NCBI GenBank assembly: GCA_030027265.1
Contig: JASENG010000001.1
Location: forward strand, 248,001-312,000
Source of the DNA: Lysinibacillus fusiformis
GTDB taxonomy: Bacteria > Bacillota > Bacilli > Bacillales_A > Planococcaceae
Reading direction: 5' to 3'
DNA: 64,000 nucleotides
The notes beneath the pieces were generated by a model. It was not told where the DNA came from and made no database searches. It saw nothing but the letters and a program-made list of their open reading frames with translations. Numbering within the stretch: the first letter of the stretch is position 1; each line of letters starts with the position of its first letter. Both the position numbers and the translations under genes were made by a program. Shown piece by piece: positions 8,639 through 18,107 of this stretch.

Positions 8639-9010
8639 AAAGTAGGTGGATTTGCTTGCACAGAGATATCTTGATGAGTGGAGGCAACTAGATAATAAAA
8701 AAATATATAATTTCTCACGATGAACAACCACTTCTTATCACAGATTCATTACTAGAACGAAATTATAACAAAAGCTAATTTCCCTAAAGAAACAGGATGG
8801 TTTAAGATCAATTAGCTAAAACCCTATTATTAAGAGAGAACCTGCCTTAGAATTTGATTGGTTCCCTTCAGAATATCTTTATAAGAGATTAACAGACAGA
8901 TAATGTATACTAGTTACTTTCTATTTAAGTGTTAACCCAAACAGTATCAGGTTCCAAAAATACTACTTTTTAATACTAATCATAATCCGAACGTATCATA
9001 CTTAGTAAGT
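8639..9010. other. No gene seen
   Basis: About 370 bases of AT-rich sequence with dense stops in all frames and no clear promoter or repeat. Confidence 0.6.
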
Positions 9011-9510
9011 CTAATCCTCGAAGACATCGCCTTTTTTGATAGCGTGCCTTAGTGTTCCCTCAAATTTAAAGCCCAGCTTTTCCATTACTTTTCGAGACGC
9101 AGAATTCCGAGACATACAGTGACCGTAGATGCGCTCTAAACCAAGTTTTTCAAAACCGTATTCAATCATCAATGCAGCGACTTCAGTTGCATAACCTTTA
9201 CCCCATTCATTTTTATCAATGAAATAACCAATTTCAGCCCTTTGATGTTTGTTGGAAATACTAACTAGTCCACAATTTCCTATGTATTTTCCGGATTGTC
9301 TTTTAAAAAAATGGCAAATTCAAAAGCAGTCCCTTGTTACGCACCTTTTAGCAAGAAATCAATCCAATCATTAACCAGCGGTCGAGGATATAGATGTGGA
9401 ATGGTTATCATAGTGTCCGCAATTTCTAACTATGAAACTATTGAATAAATCAAATCTGCATAATCATGGTTATATGGTTTTGGTAATAATCTTTTTGATT
9501 CTAATTTCAA
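9011..9510 (-). pseudogene. RimJ/RimL-type GNAT acetyltransferase, decayed
   Basis: The C-terminal half reads as a typical ribosomal-protein acetyltransferase family sequence (AEIGYFIDKNEWGKGYATEV, then FEKLGLERIYGHCMSRNSAS and VMEKLGFKFEGTLR). Upstream, in the frame from a TTG at 9510 with GGTGGAG ahead of it, there are two nonsense codons (in VS*LEIAD and KGA*QGT). A frameshift in a T/A run near 9300 also separates the N-terminal half from the good frame. It therefore cannot make a full enzyme. Confidence 0.8.
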
Positions 9511-10090
9511 TTGTCTCCACCTAATCCTCTCTTCACTTAGATAAACTTAATTCTAGTTTATTAGCATTCTCTAGCTGTATCTAGATAACCTTGTTAAATT
9601 CCTTTTTAGTTAAGAAAACGGTAGAGAAGGTGGGAATATATCTTAAAAAGATAGTGATGATTATAGGAATATCTGATATTGTCATAGCCCCCAAATCCCT
9701 CCTTAATAGTAACAAATACTACTCCTAAATTTCTAAATAGAGTGATCTAATCAGCGCTTTCTTATAAAGAAATTAATAAACTAAATGAAAAATAAAAAAG
9801 ATTTTTATAAAACAGTATTCGAATATGAAAAATACGAAAGTATACTATCTAAAGCTTTTCAGTAAAATGGAGTATTTCAAAAAGATCTAAAATATTTTTC
9901 AAATGCTATTAGAATATGAAAAATTCTAAAGTAAACTGTTTAAGCTTTTTGGTAGATCGCAGTCATGTGAGAAAGTAGGAGGTTATATGTAAGTATGTGA
10001 ACGGAAAGATAAATATAAGTTAAGTGAGGATCATGTTGAAGAGCCTTTACTAAAAGTAGTTATAACAATCATTAAATGCGAGGAAATTAA
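9511..10090. other. Noncoding stretch before the Rep-like gene
   Basis: No gene is seen in 9511-10090. The only clear structure is a pair of imperfect ~55-65-bp direct repeats at 9801-9864 and 9892-9954, close to the replication gene. Confidence 0.5.
9801..9954. repeat. Pair of imperfect direct repeats upstream of rep-like gene
   Basis: GAATATGAAAAAT occurs at 9821 and again at 9912, each time preceded by TATT and followed by AAAGTA, ACT, TAAGCTTTT or AAAGCTTTT and GTA. The repeat spacing is 91 bp. Position and AT content fit an origin/iteron region for the downstream Rep-like protein, but this is inference. Confidence 0.5.
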
Positions 10091-10984
10091 ATGGAGAAGA
10101 AAAAATTATTAAAACGGGCAATTATCAGAGAAGAATTAATAGCGATAACTGGAAACTTATTCGAAGCTGTACTTTTAAATCAATTAATTTATTGGACACA
10201 GCGAGTTAAGGATTATGAGCAATTTCAACATGAAGAAACTAAGCGTATTCAAAGTCAAAATGAAAATAATGAGACTCCTTTATTTGGTTGGATATACAAA
10301 AAGGCAGATGAGCTACGTGAAGAGACTATGCTTTGCTGCAACGAGAACACAATTCGTAAACACTTGAAGGAACTAATTAACAAAGGATACTTAAATCAAA
10401 GAAATAATAGTAAATTCAAGTGGGATCGAACTTATCAATATCGATTAAATGCCAAAAAATTAATAGAGGATTTGAATACTTTACAATATCACTTAGAAGA
10501 ATTCGAAATACTATCACCAAACTCAAAAATTGAGATTCGAAATGATGAAAATAATGGAACAATACCAAAGAATACTTCAGAGAGTACTACAATTAGTACT
10601 TCAATAACAAAATTAGAAAAGAAAAAAAGTGATGAATATGAAAGGGTAGAAGGACTTTTCTTAAAGCTTAGCAAACGCAATCAATTAACAAAAAATGATC
10701 AAAAAGCAATTAAGCGTATATTGAAAAAAGGTTATGAACTTGAGCAAATATTAACATGGATAAGAGAATGCTTTGAAAAATATCAACCAATCAATGGAAA
10801 TGAAGGTATTTGGGCCTTCAACTATATAGCAAAATTTATCGAACAAAAAGGAGAAAACTATAATGAAAACAATGAACCAATTATTAACAGAGGTAGATCA
10901 CATGGAAACTTTAAACACTTACAACACGGAAGATCTGAAAAAGACAACGGAAGATGGCTGGGAGATACTGAATGCGACTTCTAA
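10091..10984 (+). CDS. Phage/plasmid-type replication initiation (replisome organiser-like) protein
   Basis: 297 residues. The N-terminal ~130 resemble the winged-helix domain of element-encoded replication proteins (FEAVLLNQLIYWTQR, IRKHLKELINKGYL). A low-complexity linker rich in Ser/Thr/Asn follows, then a C-terminal DnaD-like helical part (LTKNDQKAIKRILKKGYELE, IWAFNYIAKF). AGGAAATTAA precedes the ATG. It is followed by a DnaC/DnaI-type loader that starts inside its 3' end, the usual pairing in phages and ICEs. The frame is intact, but its partner is frameshifted, so the module is probably dead. Confidence 0.7.
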   Translation: MEKKKLLKRAIIREELIAITGNLFEAVLLNQLIYWTQRVKDYEQFQHEETKRIQSQNENNETPLFGWIYKKADELREETMLCCNENTIRKHLKELINKGYLNQRNNSKFKWDRTYQYRLNAKKLIEDLNTLQYHLEEFEILSPNSKIEIRNDENNGTIPKNTSESTTISTSITKLEKKKSDEYERVEGLFLKLSKRNQLTKNDQKAIKRILKKGYELEQILTWIRECFEKYQPINGNEGIWAFNYIAKFIEQKGENYNENNEPIINRGRSHGNFKHLQHGRSEKDNGRWLGDTECDF

Positions 10985-11722
10985 ATGTCCGCACAGATTA
11001 TGCAATGGTGATGGATTTATGTTTATCACAAAGGAGAAAGTTGAGTTATTAAGAGAATGTAGATGTAATTTTGATCGTAAACAAGATAATAAAATTAAAT
11101 CTGCAAAAGTACCAAAAGAGTATGTTGATGCAACTGTTGGTCCATTTGACATAGAGTTATATACTCAACAGAATAATATTGAAAAAGCAATGACTGCAAA
11201 ACGTATAGCAGTTAGATATGTAGAAAACTTTGAGAACATGCAGCAATTGGGGAAGGGACTATATTTATATAGTGAAGCGAAAGGTTCTGGTAAAACACGC
11301 TTAGCTATTAGTATTATCTAATCCGAAAATATCAAGTAAATGCTTTATATATAACTTCTGTAAATTTATTAAACGAAATTAAGCAGACATTTCAAGTAGT
11401 TGAAGGAATGGGCACAAGCCGTTTAATTCAAACTTTCAAAGAGATACCATTATTAGTAATCGATGATATAGGTGTTGAAAAGGTATCGGAGTGGTCTGAG
11501 GAAATGTTTACGCAAATTCTGGATGAACGTATGACCAATTTCCGCCCAACCGTCATTACATCAAATTTCAGCATTAATCAGCTTTCAAAACATTATAAAA
11601 TGGGACGTGTCAGCAATCGAATTGAAAAAATGACATTTCCTATTCCAATGCCAGAGGAAAGTATACGATCAAAAATCGCTCAAAAAGAAAATGATAAAAT
11701 TGCAAATTTCTTTTTTCAATAA
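10863..11722 (+). pseudogene. DnaC/DnaI-type helicase loader, frameshifted
   Basis: Starts at an ATG preceded by AAAGGAG inside the end of the Rep-like gene (122-base overlap, different frame). The first part has a four-Cys zinc motif (CPHRLCNGDG and RECRC) and the Walker A GSGKT. The frame then ends at 11321 (AISII stop). From about 11319 the protein continues in another frame (LIRKYQVNALYITSVNLL, Walker B LLVIDDIG, NRIEKM near the C-terminus). A single-base deletion near 11310-11322 explains this. No slippery heptamer is visible, so programmed frameshifting is unlikely. Confidence 0.8.
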
Positions 11723-11762
11723 AAGGAGAGCAAGAAAACTCTAGAATATATTAAATAACTTA

Positions 11763-11817
11763 TTAGCAACTAGGAATCCAAACCTAAGCATAAGGGGTTC
11801 CTGGTTGCTTATTTTTT
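11763..11817 (+). terminator. Intrinsic terminator after the replication module
   Basis: AGCAACTAGGAATCC pairs with GGGTTCCTGGTTGCT (minor mismatches), followed by TATTTTTTAATTTTT. Confidence 0.75.
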
Positions 11818-12265
11818 AATTTTTAATATGTAGTATGAAAATTTGTTTATTAATAGTAAGTAGATTTTACTGCGAGGGAAATATTAAATCGAAGGCTATT
11901 AAGAGATAGTTAGAAAATCGTCCTGAATATTAATATGGTAAAATTAAGGAAACCTACTAAAGTAGCTAGAAGAATAGAGACAAATATAAAGCACCATACA
12001 TACCTGAGTCAAAGGGTTCTTCGATTCCAATGAATAATATCAATCTTCTTTATTTTTTAATGACCAATAAAAAAGGTTACTAAAAATATCAACAAATATT
12101 AAGAGAAGTGAGTAAGAATCAAAAGTTCAGGACCTAATACTATTAAAAGTTATTAATATAAACTTTTCAACTTGAATGTTGAACGAAGAGTGGAAATATT
12201 TCGATAATGATATTGCGTAGCTACTTGTAATTAAGATTAATAAATGGAAAAGGATAGGGATTTAT
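11818..12265. other. No gene seen; leader of the defence operon
   Basis: About 450 bases of AT-rich sequence between the terminator and the OLD nuclease gene. No long frame or repeat is seen. The promoter of the defence pair must lie here. Confidence 0.5.
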
Positions 12266-14299
12266 ATGAAATTAACTAAATTAGTTTTTAACAATTATCG
12301 TAGCTTTGGACCAATTGACACAACAATACACATTTCTGATTTAACTGCATTTATAGGCCACAATAGCTCAGGGAAAACTACTGTATTAAGTGCGCTTCAA
12401 AAGTTATTTGGAAATTCAAAAATAACTAAATCTGATTTTCATATACCTTTAGATAAGACCACAGATGAAATAATAAATAGTAATTTTTACATAGAAGCTT
12501 ATTTTGAATTTTTTGATGAGGACAGTGAAGGGTTAGAAGAAGATGATTACGGTATAGCTCAATATTTTGAGAACTTTATAGTAGATCAACAGGGTGGAAA
12601 ACCATATATCGTTATACGCTTAGATGCCAGTTTTGAAAAGGGTAGTTCTCCTGAAGGTATAATAGATAATAAATATCATTATGTGGTGAATAAAGGCGAA
12701 GATGGCCTTAAACCGATATCAGCACATGATAGAGACAAAATACAAGTTATATATATTCCAGCAGTGAGAAACCCTTCTGAACAATTGAAAAATGCTACCG
12801 GAACCATATTATGGAGAATTTTAAACCAAATTAATTGGAAAGAGTCGGATATAGAAAAAATAAATAATAAAATCGACGAACTAGATAAGGAGGTGGCTAT
12901 GCAAACTGGAATATCTATAGTAAAAAAAATCGTTTCTACTCAATGGAAAAACTATCATAATGACTCCAGATATAATGAAGCTAATATAAAATTTGGTAGT
13001 AGTGATTTGGATAATATCTTAAAAAAACTCGAAGTAGAATTTACTCCATCGCATACCGAAAAGGCGTTTAAAGTTAATGATCTAGGGGATGGCTTGAAAT
13101 CTCTATTTTATCTAACACTAATAGATTCTCTATTAGAATTAGAAAATGAAGCAATATTGGAAATAAAAAACAGAGTTGCTGAAGAAGAACGAATATTAAA
13201 TATTGATCCACCCGCTTTAACGCTTATATTAGTTGAAGAACCAGAAAATCATGTTAGCCCCCATCTTCTAGGTAAGGTTATAAAAAATTTAAATAACATA
13301 CGAAATAGAAAAAATTCTCAAGTATTGATAACTTCTCATAGTCCATCAATTATTAAACGTGTAGAACCAACTGAAATTCGTCATTTGAGAATAGAAAACG
13401 GCTCAACTATTGCTAAAGAGATTGTGCTACCTGAAAAACAAGATGAATCGTATAAATTTGTAAAAGAAGCAATTAAAGCTTTTCCAGAATTATATTTTTC
13501 ATCATTAGTGGTACTAGGAGAAGGCGATAGTGAAGAAATATTAATACCAAAATTCCTAAGTTTATACATGGATGATTTAGATGCAGTTGGTATATCTGTA
13601 GTTCCTTTAGGTGGTCGACATGTCAATCACTTTTGGAAGCTCTTAAATCAGTTGAATATACCTTTTATTACTCTATTAGATTTAGATAGAGAAAGAGAAG
13701 GCGGTGGCTGGGGAAGAATTAAATATGCTTTAACACAACTTCTTGAAAATGGTACAAGCAAAAGCGAATTATTGAGAATTAAAGGCGGTAAAATTCTGAC
13801 AGACGAAAAGTTGGATAAGATGCATACAAGGAATGGATATGACAATATTGAACCCTGGATAAAAAGGCTTGAAAAACACAATGTATACTATTCTAATCCG
13901 TTAGATATTGATTTTTTAATGATTGAAAGATTCTTAGATGCTTATTTAAAAACTTTAGAAAAAAATGAAGGACCATTGATCGAAATTGATGAAAAACAGA
14001 AGCAAAAAAGAATCCATGAACTAAATGAACAAGAAAAACAATCTTTAGCTTACCAAGAACGTATTGAAAGTGATATAAAGAGGGCCTTAAAGAAAAACGG
14101 TGGAGATGGCCATTCGTATACTCAAAAACAAAAGGAATTAATGATATGGTATAGTTATTTCTTCCTGACTAGAGGAAAGCCAGTGACACATTTGCAAGCA
14201 TTAAATTATATAGCTGAGGATGTCTTACAAGCAAATATTCCCGATGTGTTTATAAAGATAGCCGAGAAAGTCAAGCTATTACTAAATATAGAGGAATGA
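12266..14299 (+). CDS. gajA: OLD-family ATPase/TOPRIM nuclease, Gabija GajA type
   Basis: 677 residues. N-terminal ABC-type ATPase with Walker A GHNSSGKTT at 31-39, Walker B LILVEEPENH near 320-328, and the following His switch LITSHSPS. The C-terminal TOPRIM domain has an acidic Glu in VVLGEGDSEE (about 415-423), the DxD of LLDLDRE (about 469-475) and a conserved Lys in TRGKPVTHLQAL. In the Gabija system GajA is the DNA-nicking subunit held off by nucleotides and released during phage infection. The next gene overlaps by 4 bases and encodes the helicase partner. It is longer than the founding GajA (about 578 residues, from memory), so it is a divergent member or a related class 2 OLD pair. 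The frame is intact amid decayed neighbours. Confidence 0.8.
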   Translation: MKLTKLVFNNYRSFGPIDTTIHISDLTAFIGHNSSGKTTVLSALQKLFGNSKITKSDFHIPLDKTTDEIINSNFYIEAYFEFFDEDSEGLEEDDYGIAQYFENFIVDQQGGKPYIVIRLDASFEKGSSPEGIIDNKYHYVVNKGEDGLKPISAHDRDKIQVIYIPAVRNPSEQLKNATGTILWRILNQINWKESDIEKINNKIDELDKEVAMQTGISIVKKIVSTQWKNYHNDSRYNEANIKFGSSDLDNILKKLEVEFTPSHTEKAFKVNDLGDGLKSLFYLTLIDSLLELENEAILEIKNRVAEEERILNIDPPALTLILVEEPENHVSPHLLGKVIKNLNNIRNRKNSQVLITSHSPSIIKRVEPTEIRHLRIENGSTIAKEIVLPEKQDESYKFVKEAIKAFPELYFSSLVVLGEGDSEEILIPKFLSLYMDDLDAVGISVVPLGGRHVNHFWKLLNQLNIPFITLLDLDREREGGGWGRIKYALTQLLENGTSKSELLRIKGGKILTDEKLDKMHTRNGYDNIEPWIKRLEKHNVYYSNPLDIDFLMIERFLDAYLKTLEKNEGPLIEIDEKQKQKRIHELNEQEKQSLAYQERIESDIKRALKKNGGDGHSYTQKQKELMIWYSYFFLTRGKPVTHLQALNYIAEDVLQANIPDVFIKIAEKVKLLLNIEE

Positions 14300-16146
14300 A
14301 TTATATGGGAAATTTAATTAATGAATGGAAACCAAGTGATGGATTAATACTAGAACCTGCTGCTCTGAATGCCGTAAAGGATTTAAATAATTCTTTAGTT
14401 GTTGCAGGGCCAGGAGCTGGTAAAACAGAGCTTTTAGCTCAAAAAGCATGTTTTTTGTTGGAGACGAAAAACTGTGTAAATCCTAGTAAAATTTTAGCGA
14501 TAAGTTTTAAAAAAGATGCAGCAGTAAATTTAAAGGAAAGAATAAAACTGAGGCTATCTAAAAATTTGGCGTCTAGATTTATATCCAAAACGTTTGATTC
14601 CTTTGCAAAAAGTATATTAGATAGGTTTTTATATGCGCTACCTGAAGAAATTAGACCTGATCCAAACTACGAAATAGCCGGAAATCAGAATGAAATTGTC
14701 CGAGCCTTTTCAAAGTGTGGGGTTAACTTATATAACAAAAAAATTAAAAAACATTACATTGATAATTTAACTAAATGGAAATTAGAGAATTTATCAGGTG
14801 TCTATAAAGATGTATGGGATAAATTACTTAAAGGTGATGGCGATATTAAACCAACTTTGAGTTTCCAAATGATATCTGTTTTAGCAATCCACATTTTAGA
14901 GTCAAATCCACTTATTCTAAAATCTTTAAGAAATACTTATTCTTACGTTTTTTTAGATGAATTTCAAGATACTACTGGGGTGCAATATGCATTAGTGAAA
15001 ATATGCTTTCATAATTCTGGTGCATCAATCACAGCCGTTGGCGACAATAGACAAAGAATAATGTTATGGGCAGGGGCAAAACGTAATTTATTCCATTCTT
15101 ATAAATGTGATTTCAATTCACAAGAATATACTTTAGTTATGAACCATAGGTCCGCTCCCAGACTTCTAGAGATACAAAAAATAGTTAATGATTATTTGCA
15201 AGATGTATCATTTTCACCGATTGCAAATCCAAAATGGACCGAAGACGAAGGCGTTGCTGAAATTTGGTATTTTAAAGACTCAATTAATGAAGCAGAACAT
15301 ATTGCGGAAAGAATAAAGCAATTAATTCATCAGCATCAAATTTCCTATAGAGATATTTGTATTATAGTAAAGCAGAGTGTTCAGCAATTTAGTGATGAAA
15401 TTATTGGAGTATTGGATAAAGTAAATATTCAGGCTAGAAACGAAGCAAAATTCCAAGATTTATTGAAAGAAGATATAGTTTTGCTTATCCTTAATACATT
15501 GAAATCAGCCTTAGATGTTAGAGATAGTAATGCCTGGTCAATTATTTGGGAGGCGAAGATTTTCTTTGAGGGAAAATCAAGTACAGTTAGCCCTCATATT
15601 ATCGATAAATTAAGAAAACAGTTTAAAACAATGTTGAAAACGGTGAAAAATAGACTAAACAAAATAACTCATCGAGAAGAATTAAATATATTATTAATGG
15701 ATATAGTAGATTACTATGATGTGAGTAAGATAAAGAAATATTACCCTCAATATATACAAGGTCAATATATTAATAAATTACGTGAAGATTTGACGGATTA
15801 TTTATTTCAATATTATATGTCAAAAAATGATTGGATAGCTGCAATTGATTCATTTGAAGGACATGACTCAATTCCCATAATGACAATTCATAAAAGTAAG
15901 GGACTAGAATTTGAAGTAGTATTTTTTGTTGGATTTGATGATAATTCATTTTGGAGTTTTTCAAACCAAGAAGATGAAGATAAATGTACGTTCTTTGTTG
16001 GACTTTCCCGGTCAAAAAGATACTTATATTTCACCTTTTCAGAAAATCGTTTCGGAACAAGACGTACTAATACTGATATTTCAATCCTTTATCAGATGTT
16101 AGAAGAATCAGGTGTCGTAGAAGAAAAATATATAGGCTTTGATTGA
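14296..16146 (+). CDS. gajB: UvrD/Rep-type helicase, Gabija GajB type
   Basis: 616 residues of superfamily 1A helicase with the motif set present: Walker A GPGAGKT at 38-44, Ia (ILAISFKKDAA), Ic (KTFDSFA), II (VFLDEFQDTT, near 217-226), III (AVGDNRQRIMLWAGA), IV (MNHRSAPR), V (MTIHKSKGLEFEVVF) and VI (FVGLSRSK). The start overlaps the stop of the nuclease gene (ATGA), so translation is coupled. In Gabija, GajB senses or processes DNA ends and activates GajA. The founding GajB is shorter (about 494 residues, from memory). All motifs are intact, so the pair is likely functional. Confidence 0.8.
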   Translation: MNYMGNLINEWKPSDGLILEPAALNAVKDLNNSLVVAGPGAGKTELLAQKACFLLETKNCVNPSKILAISFKKDAAVNLKERIKLRLSKNLASRFISKTFDSFAKSILDRFLYALPEEIRPDPNYEIAGNQNEIVRAFSKCGVNLYNKKIKKHYIDNLTKWKLENLSGVYKDVWDKLLKGDGDIKPTLSFQMISVLAIHILESNPLILKSLRNTYSYVFLDEFQDTTGVQYALVKICFHNSGASITAVGDNRQRIMLWAGAKRNLFHSYKCDFNSQEYTLVMNHRSAPRLLEIQKIVNDYLQDVSFSPIANPKWTEDEGVAEIWYFKDSINEAEHIAERIKQLIHQHQISYRDICIIVKQSVQQFSDEIIGVLDKVNIQARNEAKFQDLLKEDIVLLILNTLKSALDVRDSNAWSIIWEAKIFFEGKSSTVSPHIIDKLRKQFKTMLKTVKNRLNKITHREELNILLMDIVDYYDVSKIKKYYPQYIQGQYINKLREDLTDYLFQYYMSKNDWIAAIDSFEGHDSIPIMTIHKSKGLEFEVVFFVGFDDNSFWSFSNQEDEDKCTFFVGLSRSKRYLYFTFSENRFGTRRTNTDISILYQMLEESGVVEEKYIGFD

Positions 16147-16293
16147 TTTTATATGGAATATAATCATTTTTCCAAACGAATAGTTTCTTCTATTAATAAA
16201 ATTAACCAAACCACTTTTTAATTAGAATAAAAAGAATGATAAGATACTTTACACAAACTCTACACAAAACCTATAACAAATCCAGTAATATCA

Positions 16294-16330
16294 ACGTCCC
16301 AGCCAATACTTATAAGTACTCCTGGGACGT
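16294..16330. repeat. 9-bp perfect inverted repeat
   Basis: ACGTCCCAG and CTGGGACGT separated by 19 bases, with no T-run afterwards. It lies downstream of the defence pair; role unknown. Confidence 0.6.
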
Positions 16331-16367
16331 CATAAGGTTCAGATAGAAAAGTTTGGACCATCTGAAA

Positions 16368-16420
16368 AGTACTTCAAATCCTTTAGTGGTAAGGGTTTGA
16401 AGTGCTTTTTTATTTTTTGA
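16368..16420 (+). terminator. Intrinsic terminator downstream of the defence pair
   Basis: AGTACTTCAAATCC pairs with GGGTTTGAAGTGCT, followed by TTTTTATTTTTT. It is the first terminator after the helicase gene. The rest of 16147-16634 holds no gene. Confidence 0.75.
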
Positions 16421-16634
16421 AAAAAAGATAGAAAAGGATAGAAAATGAAATGTTTCTACACATTTACTAAACAAGAATAGGTTATAGAAAAAGTGCCATT
16501 TTTTGAATAAATAATTGGATAATTATGTTAAAATTGAGTGGCGTTGGGGAGAAAAATACTTAAACTGACGTTGTTGGGTAGTGAAAGATGGACTCAGATT
16601 ATTGTTTGATATGGACGAAAAAAGGGGGAAGTGT

Positions 16635-17249
16635 ATGTTTATAATTAGTCAAGTTATTTTATGGATTATTATATCAACTATCATTAATGCATATTTAATG
16701 ACATTACCCATGCCTGTTTTACGTAAAAGAGATTATCCATCTAACTATCTAATTCAAAAAAATAATCGAATAGATTTTCAAAAAAATACGGAATGTGCAG
16801 CATTTTCAACAGCGTATCTGTTACGTCATTTTGGCATCGAGAATCAGGGTGAAGCGTTATATACGAATTTTCCCAGTAAAACAAGGGCGGGTACTGTATA
16901 TCCGAAAGGAATCCGTACGGTGTTAAAAACAAAGGGCTATAAAACAAACTATTATAAGGGAAATATAAATACATTAAAGTACGAAGTTAGTAAAGGAACT
17001 CCCGTAATTGTTTTTATTAAGGTGCAACAGGATCAAAATTCTTTGCATTTTGTCCCTGTTGTAGGCTATGACGAGGAGTATATTTACCTTTCAGAGTCTT
17101 TAAGATATCTGGTGAATTGCGATGATGAACAAAAGGGCTATAATCGAAAAGTTCCGATAAATGAATTTAAGAAACTATGGAATGTAAAGAAAATTCATAT
17201 GCTTTTTTATAGCAATACTTACATAGCCGTAGCCACACAGCCTAGTTGA
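16635..17249 (+). CDS. Membrane-anchored C39-like (papain-fold) cysteine peptidase protein
   Basis: 204 residues from the ATG at 16635 (AAAAGGGGGAA upstream). One N-terminal transmembrane segment (FIISQVILWIIISTIINAYL) is followed by a domain with the peptidase C39-like layout. Candidate catalytic residues are Cys54 in NTECAAFSTAYLLR and His138 in LHFVPVVGYDEEYIYLS, with an Asp seven to eight residues on. The topology places the domain outside the cell, or inside if the segment is reversed. No ABC transporter or bacteriocin gene is adjacent, so the substrate is unknown. It sits at the edge of the accessory region. Confidence 0.65.
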   Translation: MFIISQVILWIIISTIINAYLMTLPMPVLRKRDYPSNYLIQKNNRIDFQKNTECAAFSTAYLLRHFGIENQGEALYTNFPSKTRAGTVYPKGIRTVLKTKGYKTNYYKGNINTLKYEVSKGTPVIVFIKVQQDQNSLHFVPVVGYDEEYIYLSESLRYLVNCDDEQKGYNRKVPINEFKKLWNVKKIHMLFYSNTYIAVATQPS

Positions 17250-17382
17250 ACACTATTCCGCTATCGGGCACTTTCCTTGAAAAAAGAAAGGCTTCTTTTC
17301 CGTTTAAGGGCAAGATTGTGGAACAGCATTTTTTTGTGGTACATATATTAATTTCCTTAAGTAAGGTAATTGGGAGGAAAAA

Positions 17383-17622
17383 ATGAAAAAAATAATTGGT
17401 ATATTTATTGTTGCGTTTATCTCAGTTATAGTAGCTGATTTACTTCAAGGAATAATTTTAACCTTAATTTACACACCAAAGATCCTCTCAACAAGTAGTT
17501 TAGAAATGGCAAACTTCATTCAATACACTATTTACGCTATAACGGTAACAATAGCCCTCTGGGGTACATATCAGGCAAAAAGTATATTAAAAAGCTCTAA
17601 ATCAGCACTGAATAAATCGTGA
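17383..17622 (+). CDS. Small two-helix membrane protein
   Basis: 79 residues with GGGAGG ahead of the ATG. Two hydrophobic segments (about 4-31 and 46-65) and a Ser/Lys-rich tail. No family is recognised. Confidence 0.65.
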   Translation: MKKIIGIFIVAFISVIVADLLQGIILTLIYTPKILSTSSLEMANFIQYTIYAITVTIALWGTYQAKSILKSSKSALNKS

Positions 17623-17898
17623 AATCTTATACCTTCGAATAGTTTTCTTGCATCCTTTGACTAGAATCGGAATCACTCCCCAAAGGAGCTTATGATTATT
17701 AAAATAAAGGGATTTAAATTCAAGTACAATGGTGCAGTTCAAGAATAGAATTGAGGCTTTTTCAGCAATTGGGCCATATGAATGAAGTACTTTCTTAATA
17801 AAAGGAAAATGGTGCTTAGGATATGTTTAAAGGGATTTTAAAATATTTCTAGAAATGAGTATTTACAAAACTAGAAGTATTTTGAGGGGAGTTATGCA

Positions 17899-17979
17899 AT
17901 GCTGAATGAATTAGTTAATTTTATAATGTACTTAGTTTACATTCCGCATTCTTTAATAAGGATTGCATCTACTTTATGA
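17899..17979 (+). CDS. Possible 26-residue hydrophobic peptide
   Basis: MLNELVNFIMYLVYIPHSLI then RIASTL, with GAGGGGAG about 8 bases ahead of the ATG. It could be a real micropeptide or the broken start of a lost gene. The rest of 17623-18107 shows no gene. Confidence 0.3.
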   Translation: MLNELVNFIMYLVYIPHSLIRIASTL

Positions 17980-18107
17980 AAGACCTTATCGTGAGTGTAA
18001 AGAAGAGTATTTAAACTAACGGAGCAGAATACTTAAAATAAAAGAGAAATCTTAAAGACTAGAAGCTAATACTTATAATTATAAACAATTATACTGGAGT
18101 GTTTACA

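Noticed and set aside
11300-11330. Programmed frameshift in the DnaC-like gene
   Set aside because: No slippery heptamer or downstream stem is seen, and the neighbouring genes are also decayed.
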